This document shows positions 48,002-55,380 of a DNA stretch of 64,000 nt, piece by piece. The translations under genes and the position numbers were made by a program. The notes beneath the pieces are model-generated. The model was not told where the DNA came from. It saw nothing but the letters and a program-made list of their open reading frames with translations, and searched no databases. The DNA comes from JAYRSJ01 sp041920215 (GTDB taxonomy: Bacteria > Pseudomonadota > Gammaproteobacteria > Burkholderiales > Burkholderiaceae_C): assembly GCA_041920215.1 (NCBI GenBank), contig JAYRSJ010000017.1:1-64000 (forward strand), in the 5' to 3' direction. Position 1 is the stretch's first letter. Each line of letters starts with the position of its first letter.

Positions 48002-48311
48002 GCAGCCACTCGCCCTGAAGGGCAAGAAAGAAAGAAGCAAAGATAAAACGAGAGTTAAGGCCGTGAGGCCTGCTGGGCCCGCCCGCGGCAACGCGCGGCG
48101 GGCCGCTTTGCTGGGCTGAGCGGTTCGGATCTGTGTACGCAGCGCTAGCTGACGCCGGCAACAAAGCCGTCTGTTCTCTGTTCAGCCCAGCGTCCGTCGA
48201 CGTGCGCCAAGGCGATCACAGCCGGGGTCAGGTCTTGATGAAGGCTCAATGGGGTGGCGCTGACGCGGCAGGAAGTCCCGGTAAAGGGTTTGGCATCACT
48301 GAGGTCGGTTG
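48002..48311. other. Intergenic region between ompW and the AT-rich island
   Basis: A GC-rich imperfect hairpin lies around 48076-48105 (GGCCCGCC.../...GGCGGGCC, followed by CTTTG), a likely ompW terminator. A REP-like element lies at 48220-48237. I see no gene; short open frames here have no family resemblance. Confidence 0.5.
48220..48237 (+). repeat. REP-like element, copy 1
   Basis: AGCCGGGGTCAGGTCTTG; an almost identical 18-mer (one change) occurs at 53211-53228. Sequences of the form GGGGTCAGGTCTTG occur beside REP-associated transposases in proteobacteria, as I recall. No transposase is present here. Confidence 0.45.
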
Positions 48312-48761
48312 CTATCGCCTCAGATCCCTTCGATACTTTTCGAGCGCCGAATCGACAGAGGCCAAAACGGCACGTGCCTGTGCATCGGTTCGTGCTCTAC
48401 CCACTGTCATCACATGAGAGGTCAAGTAAATCGGATACCAGCTTTGAGGATTCTTCTCGTCATATGGGTAAAGATTTGCCATTGTTATGACAACGGTCGC
48501 TACAGTCCAGTTTATAGCGTTTGATTTCTCTTCAGGATTGATCGTTATTAATCTAACCTGAATCCCAGAATCCTCAGGCTGCGCCAACCTAAACCCTTGA
48601 GAACCTCTAACTGCTTCTCGAACAGCGAAAGCAAATTGGGTGCCGACGGAGTCTTCGCCAGAATGAGTAACACTAACGGCCACCTTTTGCTCTTGAGCAA
48701 ATGATGCATTTCCGAGGAGTGATGCAGCGAAGAAGAGTAGAAAGAGTGTGCGTCGAGTCAT
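48312..48761 (-). CDS. Small exported protein of unknown function (AT-rich island)
   Basis: 149 residues with a signal peptide (MTRRTLFLLFFAASLLGNASFAQ) and a periplasmic domain: VAVSVTHSGEDSVGTQFAFAVREAVRGSQGF, then YPIYLTSHVMTVGR. The layout vaguely recalls small lipoprotein-like sensor domains, but I do not recognise a family. Codon use is markedly AT-richer than the flanks (many ATT, AAT, TCT codons), a sign of transfer. No clear ribosome-binding site; an ATG 48 bases upstream is less likely because it would precede the signal peptide. Confidence 0.6.
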   Translation of the reverse strand: MTRRTLFLLFFAASLLGNASFAQEQKVAVSVTHSGEDSVGTQFAFAVREAVRGSQGFRLAQPEDSGIQVRLITINPEEKSNAINWTVATVVITMANLYPYDEKNPQSWYPIYLTSHVMTVGRARTDAQARAVLASVDSALEKYRRDLRR

Positions 48762-48885
48762 GAGAACTGCTGCAGTGGTTGTGTTGATCTTGATTGTGAG
48801 CCTAGACACCTGAGCCAGTCGACGTACAAAATCAGTGCAAAGCGGCGCCTTTGCACGACCGTATTTAGCGAGTTTTAGGAAAACA

Positions 48886-49527
48886 TTAGAACCGCAACGA
48901 ACGCTTTACTCGCTCCATTATTGGGCGCCATACAATCGCGTCCGACTGCCGGTGAGAAAGTGTTATCTCAATAATCCGATTAGAAACTGGAATCTTGTAT
49001 TGAGTCACCTGCCAGGATGAGGGCCCAAATTGAGTCGCCCGGACGTATGGCATAACCAAAGCAAACTGTCCGTTGAATTTTTCAATACAAACAGGTTGCA
49101 TTTCGATGATTTTGGGACCGCCAGATGCTTCAAGTTGCCTAAACATTTTTAGCATCTCAGCGCCAACCGCCTTGAGGTCTGCTGCTGTAGCGACTGTGAG
49201 ATCTGCCTGCGTGTAGTCCGGTGGTGACGTAATACTGACGCGAATCATTGCCCCTGTAGGCTCGGGAGTCGCATTTACAGCAAGCAAGTTTAGCTTTTCC
49301 CCATGCACCCCCTCTATTCCGGCGTTATCCAGCATTGCCGAGCCGGCAGCGCCAAGATTTTTTCTCGTCTCTTGGGATAGCACTGTCCAGTGAGAAGGAA
49401 TTACGAGCGAGATGCCATATGATAACTGAACGCGCCGGAACGCAGTGTCTTGTGCGAACACTGAATTCCCAAACAGGGCAGAGATAAAAAGTACAAAAAA
49501 TAGGCGCCTTGTAATTATTGATTTCAT
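48886..49527 (-). CDS. Exported protein of unknown function (AT-rich island)
   Basis: 213 residues from MKSIITRRLFFVLFISALFGNSVFAQ, a signal peptide strikingly similar in form to that of the neighbouring island gene (ITRRLFFVLF...GNSVFAQ versus MTRRTLFLLFF...GNASFAQ). The domain contains YGISLVIPSHWTVLSQETRKNL, a periplasmic fold opening used by several uncharacterised proteins, and ends RPIMERVKRSLRF. No named family recognised. AT-rich codon use. The frame is open upstream to 49620, but the signal peptide fixes this start. Confidence 0.6.
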   Translation of the reverse strand: MKSIITRRLFFVLFISALFGNSVFAQDTAFRRVQLSYGISLVIPSHWTVLSQETRKNLGAAGSAMLDNAGIEGVHGEKLNLLAVNATPEPTGAMIRVSITSPPDYTQADLTVATAADLKAVGAEMLKMFRQLEASGGPKIIEMQPVCIEKFNGQFALVMPYVRATQFGPSSWQVTQYKIPVSNRIIEITLSHRQSDAIVWRPIMERVKRSLRF

Positions 49528-49634
49528 GCCTGCCCGCCAACGAAAGGTGGTTGTTTGTTTTTTCTTCGCGCTTGAGAAACAAAAGGAACAACCAAGAAAA
49601 AAAATAAAAGCACCACTCATATCAAGTAGATTTT

Positions 49635-49844
49635 TTACTCTATTGAAACACCAACGCTATCGGGAATGACTTGATATCGAAGAACCTTCAAAAAAGTGAA
49701 CATCACTATGCTCGCAAAGAAAATTAAGACTGCAAGTCCCCAAGCCGTAGGGCGGGATGCGGGCTTCAGCTTGAATCAAGTCGCGTTCAGTAGCTTCGCG
49801 GCACCAAAGATAAGTAGTCCATAAATCAGCCAATCGACGAGCAT
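49635..49844 (-). pseudogene. Small two-helix membrane protein interrupted by one in-frame stop
   Basis: ATG at 49842-49844 with AAGGGG upstream starts MLVDWLIYGLLIFGAAKLLNAT, one membrane helix, and then meets TGA (49776-49778). The same frame continues as FKLKPASRPTAWGLAVLIFF and a further 26 residues to TAA at 49635, forming a second helix and a short tail. The simplest reading is a 69-codon small membrane protein with a nonsense mutation. A real 22-residue peptide from the first half is possible. It lies directly upstream of the exported protein gene in the AT-rich island. Confidence 0.45.
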
Positions 49845-50197
49845 TGCAGTTCCCCTTTCCGCTAACGAATCTGTCCAGAATCCCCACACACAGCCGCGGG
49901 CTTAGCACATACGGCTAACGCGACGTGATCTGGGCGGGCTGGGTTCATAGCACGCATTGTGCGCGTCTTCGCAGCTCGTCGAGCCCGGCAGAACCCGCAT
50001 TAGCGCGCCAGGGGCGCTGGGGTCAATCCCAGCCACTGCCCTCATCTGCCCCAGCTCCAGGTCAGCTACTCGATGTTGCATGCACCAGGCACAACACCGG
50101 CTCCACGGTGGCGATGCGGCTGTATCGCGTCCGGGGCGAGAATCACGGCCCGGACGGCCCCCTCCCATTCACCGCTGACACCGCCAGCCCCTCCCCC
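49845..50197. other. Intergenic region upstream of truD
   Basis: The AT content drops back to the genome norm around 49890-49910, marking the island edge. Short inverted repeats occur (CTGGG/CCCAG and AGCGC/GCGCT near 50008-50031), but no gene, tRNA or clear attachment site is visible. Confidence 0.4.
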
Positions 50198-51232
50198 ATG
50201 ACAGACGCTCCTCCCCACTACACCGCCCTGCCGCCGTGGCCGCGCGCCTATCCGGCCACCGGCGCCAGCGCCACGCTGAAACAGCTCAACGAGGATTTCG
50301 TCGTGACCGAGTTGCCGCTGCAGCTGCCCTGCGGCGAGGGCGAGCATCTCTGGCTGGATATCGAGAAGAACGGCGCCAACACCGCCTTCGTCGCCAAAGC
50401 GCTGGCCGAGGCCGCCGGCGTGCAGGACTGGGACGTGGGCTATGCCGGCCTCAAGGACCGCTACGCCATCACCCGCCAGTGGTTCAGCATTTATCGGCCC
50501 AAGGGCGGGCCGCTCGACCTGACGGCGCTGCAGCACCCGGAATTCAAGGTGCTGGCGCAGAGCCGCCATCTGAAGAAGCTGCGCCCCGGCGATCTGCAGG
50601 GCAACCGCTTCCGCATCCTGCTGCGTGATGTGAGCGGCAATCGCCGGGTCATCGAGGCCATCGAGGCCAATCTGCGGGCCGTGGCCTTGCAGGGCGTGCC
50701 CAATTACTTCGGCGCCCAGCGCTTCGGCCATCAGGGCGGCAATGTCGAGCAGGGCCGCGCCATGCTGGCGCGCGAGATCCGCGTGCGCAACCCGAAGAAG
50801 AAAGGCATCTACCTGTCGGCCGTGCGCTCCTTCGTCTTCAACGAGGTGCTGGCGCTGCGCATTCAGCAGGGGCTCTGGGGCCGGACCCTGCCCGGTGATG
50901 TGATGGACGCGGCGGGCCGGCCCACCGGGCCGCTCTGGGGGCGGGGCCGCGTGGGCAGCAGCGATCAGGCACAGGCCCTGGAGATGGGCGTGGCCGCTCA
51001 CCACGCGGGCTTGTGCGACGGCCTGGAACACGCCGGACTGGAGCAGGAGCGCCGCGCCCTGGTGGCGAGCCCGGCGGAGCTGTCCTGGCAATGGCCGCAA
51101 GCCGATCAGCTGCTGCTCAGCTTCTCGCTGCCGGCCGGCAACTACGCCACCGCCGTGCTGAGCGAGATCCTGCGCACCACCGAGCCCGAGCGGCGCACCG
51201 AGAACGAGGACGAGCCAGCGGCGGCCGAATAA
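50198..51232 (+). CDS. truD: tRNA pseudouridine synthase D
   Basis: 344 residues with LKQLNEDFVVTELPL, NGANTAFVAKALAEAAGV, the catalytic Asp in VGYAGLKDRYAITRQWFS, NYFGAQRFG and LSAVRSFVFNEVLALRI. TruD makes pseudouridine 13 in tRNA-Glu. The ATG at 50198 fits the family N-terminus; the open frame before it is non-coding in character. Confidence 0.95.
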   Translation: MTDAPPHYTALPPWPRAYPATGASATLKQLNEDFVVTELPLQLPCGEGEHLWLDIEKNGANTAFVAKALAEAAGVQDWDVGYAGLKDRYAITRQWFSIYRPKGGPLDLTALQHPEFKVLAQSRHLKKLRPGDLQGNRFRILLRDVSGNRRVIEAIEANLRAVALQGVPNYFGAQRFGHQGGNVEQGRAMLAREIRVRNPKKKGIYLSAVRSFVFNEVLALRIQQGLWGRTLPGDVMDAAGRPTGPLWGRGRVGSSDQAQALEMGVAAHHAGLCDGLEHAGLEQERRALVASPAELSWQWPQADQLLLSFSLPAGNYATAVLSEILRTTEPERRTENEDEPAAAE

Positions 51233-51244
51233 GGCCGCGCCGCC

Positions 51245-52570
51245 TCAGCCCAGCGCCGCAAACGCGTCGCGCGTCAGATTCTCCGGCGCGCCCGCGCTGC
51301 AGCAGACCACATCGTCCTCGATGCGCACGCCGCCAAAGCGGGCCAGGTGCTCGACCAGGTCCCAGTCGACCGCGCTGCCGGCCGGCGTGGCGCGCAGCTG
51401 CTTCAGCAGGGTGGGGATGAAGTAGAGCCCCGGCTCTATCGTCACCACCATGCCGGGCTCGAGCCGGCGCGTCAGGCGCAGATAGGGATGGCCCTCGGGC
51501 TTGGGCGCGAGCGCGCCGCTGTCGTCGGCCATGAAGCCGCCGATATCGTGCACCTGCAGGCCCAGCAGATGGCCGATGCCGTGCGGGAAGAAGGTGCTGG
51601 TGACGCGCTGCTCGACCAGGGCCTCGGCGCTCATGCCTTTGACGATGCCCTGCCCGGCCAGGATGGCGGCGATGCGGCGGTGCGTGCTCAGATGGATGTC
51701 GCGGTAGTCGACACCGGCGCGCACCTCGTCGACCAGGGCCAGTTGGGCCGCCTCCATCGCCGCCAGCAGGGCGTCGAAGCGCGGGTCGCGGCCACACCAG
51801 GTGCGGGTGATGTCGGAGGCATAGCCATTGACCTGGGCGCCGGCGTCAATCAGCAGCGAACGCGACTGGGCCGGCGGGCTCGGGTCTTGATACTGGTAGT
51901 GCAGCACCGCGCCATGCTCGTTGAGCGCGACGATATTGCTGTAGGGCAGGTCGCGGTCGGTATGGCCGCTGGCGGCCAGATAGGCGCGGTGGATGTCCAG
52001 CTCCGAGGCTCCGGCCTCGAAGGCGGCCCGGGCGGCACTATGGGCCGGCACCGCGCGGCGCGAGGCGGCGCGCATCTGCTCCAGCTCGTAGCCGCTCTTC
52101 AGCGCGCGCTGGTAGTGCAGGATGTTCAGCAGCGCCGGCGGGTTGTTGGGCAGCAGACCGTCGAGCGCCGCATCGGCCTCGCCGACGATGGCCAGCCGGC
52201 CCGGCACGCGCAGATGCGGGACGGCATCTTCGGGCCGGCCGATCACGCAGAGCTCGACGTGGGATAACCATTCACCGCTGGGGTCGGCCGGCGGCACATG
52301 CCAGAAATCATCGGGCTGGTAGTACACCAGGCGCGGTTTCTGGCCCGGGCGCACCAGCAGCCAGCTGTGCGGATGCGCGCACAGCGGCAGCCAATGCTTG
52401 AAATGCGGATTGGGCTGAAACAGATAGGGCCGGTCGTCGAGGAAGGCGTACTTCTCGATGCCGGCAGCGATCAGCAAGGCGTCGAAGCCGCTGCGGGCCA
52501 GCGCCTGCTCGGCCTGCGCTTGCAGCCGGCTCAGGTGCTGGGCGTAGGAGTTGTTGTCGTCGTCGTTCAT
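51245..52570 (-). CDS. pepQ: Xaa-Pro dipeptidase
   Basis: 441 residues of the M24B family. The N-terminal creatinase-like domain includes DDRPYLFQPNPHFKHWLPL. The metal site residues lie in LLIDAGAQVNGYASDITRTW, FFPHGIGHLLGLQVHDIGG, VTIEPGLYF and GVRIEDDVV. E. coli PepQ (443 residues) hydrolyses X-Pro dipeptides and some organophosphates. Monocistronic or first of a minus-strand pair, convergent with truD. Confidence 0.95.
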   Translation of the reverse strand: MNDDDNNSYAQHLSRLQAQAEQALARSGFDALLIAAGIEKYAFLDDRPYLFQPNPHFKHWLPLCAHPHSWLLVRPGQKPRLVYYQPDDFWHVPPADPSGEWLSHVELCVIGRPEDAVPHLRVPGRLAIVGEADAALDGLLPNNPPALLNILHYQRALKSGYELEQMRAASRRAVPAHSAARAAFEAGASELDIHRAYLAASGHTDRDLPYSNIVALNEHGAVLHYQYQDPSPPAQSRSLLIDAGAQVNGYASDITRTWCGRDPRFDALLAAMEAAQLALVDEVRAGVDYRDIHLSTHRRIAAILAGQGIVKGMSAEALVEQRVTSTFFPHGIGHLLGLQVHDIGGFMADDSGALAPKPEGHPYLRLTRRLEPGMVVTIEPGLYFIPTLLKQLRATPAGSAVDWDLVEHLARFGGVRIEDDVVCCSAGAPENLTRDAFAALG

Positions 52571-52588
52571 CGGCGCATTGTCGGTCGA

Positions 52589-53173
52589 TCAGCCCCCAAC
52601 ATCCCAGACCACGCCCTCCTCGGTGATCATGGCCTGCAGCGGCACATCGTGCGGCTCGGGCCTCAGCAGCGGCAGAAAGCCATGTGCAAAGCCTATGCCC
52701 ACCGTGGCCGGCCGCGGCTGCAGCGCCGCCAGCGTGCGGTCCATGAAGCCGCCGCCATAGCCCAGGCGCAGGCCGCAGGGCCCGTAGCCCAGGCAGGGCA
52801 CGATCATCAGCTGGGGTTCGAAGACCTCGGTGTCCTTGGGCTTGGGAATGCCGTAGGCGTCGTCCTCCATCGGGCAGCCCGGGTACCAGATGTGGAAGCG
52901 CAGCGTGCCGGCCGCCTTGTCCACCACCGGCAGGCCGATCTTGCGGCTTTGGCCCTCGGGCGCGGCCTCGCTCCAGCGGTACAGGGCCGGCAGCGGATCG
53001 AACTCACCCTTGATCGGCCAGTAGGCGCCTATCGTGGTTTCGCGCCGGCTCACCAGCCAGACGCGCAGCACCTGCTGCAGCTGGGCCGCCAGCGCCAGGC
53101 GCTGCGGCAGGTTCAGGCGGTCCTGGATCAGCTTCTGGCGCAGCGCTGCCTTGTCCTTCAAGTCCACGGGCAT
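52589..53173 (-). CDS. 5-formyltetrahydrofolate cyclo-ligase (copy 1)
   Basis: 194 residues starting MPVDLKDKAALRQKLIQDR, with YWPIKGEFDPLP and the ATP/substrate loop CGLRLGYGGGFMDRTLA. The enzyme recycles 5-formyl-THF to methenyl-THF. The usual FDxxG before the RLGxGGG loop reads GYGPCG here, and YYDR reads FMDR, so activity on the standard substrate should not be assumed. A paralogue lies 1.6 kb to the right. Just upstream of pepQ on the same strand (gap of 18 bases). Confidence 0.88.
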   Translation of the reverse strand: MPVDLKDKAALRQKLIQDRLNLPQRLALAAQLQQVLRVWLVSRRETTIGAYWPIKGEFDPLPALYRWSEAAPEGQSRKIGLPVVDKAAGTLRFHIWYPGCPMEDDAYGIPKPKDTEVFEPQLMIVPCLGYGPCGLRLGYGGGFMDRTLAALQPRPATVGIGFAHGFLPLLRPEPHDVPLQAMITEEGVVWDVGG

Positions 53174-53210
53174 CTACCTCTCGTCGCCCCGGCTGAGGGC
53201 GGCCCATGGT

Positions 53211-53228
53211 AGCCGGGGTCAGGCCTTG
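53211..53228 (+). repeat. REP-like element, copy 2
   Basis: AGCCGGGGTCAGGCCTTG, identical to the 18-mer at 48220-48237 except at one position. It sits just upstream of a cyclo-ligase gene, in a gap without other features. Confidence 0.45.
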
Positions 53229-53307
53229 CCGCCAGCGGGCAGCCGCCTATGAAGAGCCCGACTCAGACGGGCCGCCGTTGCCGCCGGCTGCACTGCGCTC
53301 AAACCCG

Positions 53308-53658
53308 TCAAGCGGCCGCCAGCCCCGGCGGCAAGGCGTTCGCGGCGCCCTTGGTGGCGACGGCCGCGGCCGAGCGCTGCTGCAGCAGCTGCTGCGCCAG
53401 GCCGGGGCAGGCGCTGGGCGGCACCAGCAGCTGGAAGGCGGCGCTGGGCCAGCCCTCCATCACCAGCTCGGTGCCCGAGCGCAGCACCAGGCTGTCGCCA
53501 GCCTGCAGCACCAGATCCGCGCTGGCGTGGGCGCGGCTGGCGGTCGGCGTCAGCCAGAGCCGGCCGGACGTCACCCGCAGTTCGCGCTCGCCCGGGCCCA
53601 GGGTCATGCGCAGCGCCTGGCCTTGCTCCAGGCTCCACAATGCTTGCGATCCATTCAT
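53308..53658 (-). CDS. DUF2917-family protein
   Basis: 116 residues. The core (LEQGQALRMTLGPGERELRVTSGRLWLTP, then ASADLVLQAGDSLVLRSGTELVMEGWPSAAFQL) is the cupin-like DUF2917 domain, of unknown function and often encoded next to a LysR regulator in betaproteobacteria. Divergent from such a regulator here (123-base gap), which probably controls it. Confidence 0.85.
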   Translation of the reverse strand: MNGSQALWSLEQGQALRMTLGPGERELRVTSGRLWLTPTASRAHASADLVLQAGDSLVLRSGTELVMEGWPSAAFQLLVPPSACPGLAQQLLQQRSAAAVATKGAANALPPGLAAA

Positions 53659-53781
53659 GATTGACACTCCCCTTTGGTGCAGATTCGTTGCCGCACACCC
53701 TGCGCAGCCACGAGGGAATACTAGGGATGACCCGGAGCCGCGTCCAATGAGATGCGCGCACGCCATTGATACCATTTGCTC

Positions 53782-54753
53782 ATGAATAGCCCACGCCAGC
53801 GCCCGCTCGCCATCGGCCCTCTGCGCGCCTTCGAGGCGGTCGCGCGGCGGCTCAGCTTTCGCGCCGCCGCCGAGGAGCTGCATCTCACCCAGTCGGCCAT
53901 CAGCCGCCAGATCCGCGCGCTGGAGGAGGAGATCGGCGCCACGCTGTTCCTGCGCGGCACCCGCCATGTGGAGCTGACCGGCGACGGCGCGGCGCTGCAG
54001 GGCACGGCGGTGGCCCTGCTGCAGCGCCTGGACGCCACGGTGCGGCAGATCCGCCAGAGCAAGGGCCGGCGGGTGGTCAATGTCACCACCTTCGCCTCCT
54101 TCGCCTCGCTCTGGCTGATTCCGCGGCTGGAGGCCTTCCAGCGCCAGCATCCGGACATCGACATCCGCGTCTCGGCCCACGACGGCCTGATCGATTTGGA
54201 CGACGGCGAGATCGACCTGGCGCTGCGCTATGCCACGCCCGAGGCGGTGGTGCCCGATGCCCGGCGCCTGTTCGGCGAGACGCTGACGCCGGTCGTCAGC
54301 CCCTGGCTGCTGCGCCAGTCCGAGAAGGGCGAGGCGCCGCCGCTGCGGGTGGTGGCCGATCTGGCCCGGCACACGCTGGCCGAGGAGGACGATCTACGCC
54401 CCAGCGCGGTCTATCTGAGCTGGCGACGCTGGCTCACCGAGCATGGCGCACCCGAGCTGCAACCGCGGCGCTGGATGTATCTGAACTTCACCTATCAGCA
54501 GGTGCAGGCCGCGCTGACCGGCCAGGCCGTGGCCCTGGCCCGCCTGGCCCTGGTGGCCGACGCGCTGGAGCGCGGCGATCTGCTCGAGCCCTTCGGTCCG
54601 CAGGGCCGGCTCGGCAGCCCGCTGGCCTACTGGCTGCTGGTCTCGCGCCACAGCCGCCAGCGCCCCGAGGTCCAGCAGTTCTGCGACTGGGTGCTGGCCC
54701 AGGCCGCGCAGAGCCGGCGCGAGATCGGCGAGGCAGAGGCGGGGCCGGCCTGA
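53782..54753 (+). CDS. LysR-family regulator, GcvA-like
   Basis: 323 residues: winged helix (LRAFEAVARRLSFRAAAEELHLTQSAISRQIRALEEEIG) and a periplasmic-binding-like effector domain (about 95-300) with NVTTFASFASLWLIPRLEAFQRQHPDIDIRVSA, typical of the GcvA branch. The ATG at 53782 is chosen over an upstream TTG. Divergent from the DUF2917 gene. Confidence 0.92.
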   Translation: MNSPRQRPLAIGPLRAFEAVARRLSFRAAAEELHLTQSAISRQIRALEEEIGATLFLRGTRHVELTGDGAALQGTAVALLQRLDATVRQIRQSKGRRVVNVTTFASFASLWLIPRLEAFQRQHPDIDIRVSAHDGLIDLDDGEIDLALRYATPEAVVPDARRLFGETLTPVVSPWLLRQSEKGEAPPLRVVADLARHTLAEEDDLRPSAVYLSWRRWLTEHGAPELQPRRWMYLNFTYQQVQAALTGQAVALARLALVADALERGDLLEPFGPQGRLGSPLAYWLLVSRHSRQRPEVQQFCDWVLAQAAQSRREIGEAEAGPA

Positions 54754-54769
54754 ACGCGGCCGCGAGGCC

Positions 54770-55336
54770 TCAGGGTGCGATGACTTCCCGGTCGGTAACG
54801 ATCAGCGTCAGCGGCATGTCGTGCGCCTCGATTGCGAACTGGGTCTCGCAGCAGCTCCAGGCCAGACCCACGCTGGTCACGCCCGGATGCCGGGCCAGCC
54901 AGCGGTCGAAATAGCCGCCGCCATAGCCCAGGCGATAGCCCTCGCGGGTGAAACCCACACAGGGCAGCAGGATCACATCGGGCAGCAGCGGCGCGCCGGC
55001 GCTGCTGGCAATGCCGCATTCGTCCGGCGTGGTCGGCGCCTTGCCGTCCCAGCGCCGATAGTCCATCGCCCGCTCGGCCGTGTAAGCATAGGGCAGGGCC
55101 AGCTGCGGGGCTTCGGCGAAGCCATGTTTGAGCACCCAGTCCACGGCGTTGAATTCAGCCTCCAGCGGCCAGTAGATGCCCAGGCTCTGCGGCTCCAGCT
55201 GGTCCAGCAGGGCCAGCAGCTGGCGCGCGAGCGCGGCCTCGGCCGTCCGCCCGGCCGGATCGGCACTCAGCCAGTCGCGCCGCCGCGCCAGCAGCTCGCG
55301 TCGCAGCGCGCCGCGCTCGTGCGGCAGATGCGGCAT
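54770..55336 (-). CDS. 5-formyltetrahydrofolate cyclo-ligase (copy 2)
   Basis: 188 residues starting MPHLPHERGALRRELLARR, which aligns with the start of copy 1; an ATG at 55369 would add 11 residues. It contains YWPLEAEFNAVDW and the loop EGYRLGYGGGYFDRWLA, closer to the standard motif than copy 1. It ends VTDREVIAP. Divergent from slt with about 45 bases between starts. Confidence 0.9.
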   Translation of the reverse strand: MPHLPHERGALRRELLARRRDWLSADPAGRTAEAALARQLLALLDQLEPQSLGIYWPLEAEFNAVDWVLKHGFAEAPQLALPYAYTAERAMDYRRWDGKAPTTPDECGIASSAGAPLLPDVILLPCVGFTREGYRLGYGGGYFDRWLARHPGVTSVGLAWSCCETQFAIEAHDMPLTLIVTDREVIAP

Positions 55337-55380
55337 ATTCGAGCCTGAGGAAGACAAAACATCGGGCATCACAGCCCCCC

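Noticed and set aside
48133..48524. Short plus-strand frames in the ompW-island gap
   Set aside because: No ribosome-binding sites or family resemblance, and they overlap the exported protein gene on the other strand.
49925..50197. N-terminal extension of TruD
   Set aside because: The family starts near the ATG at 50198; the upstream frame has non-coding composition and no homologous region.
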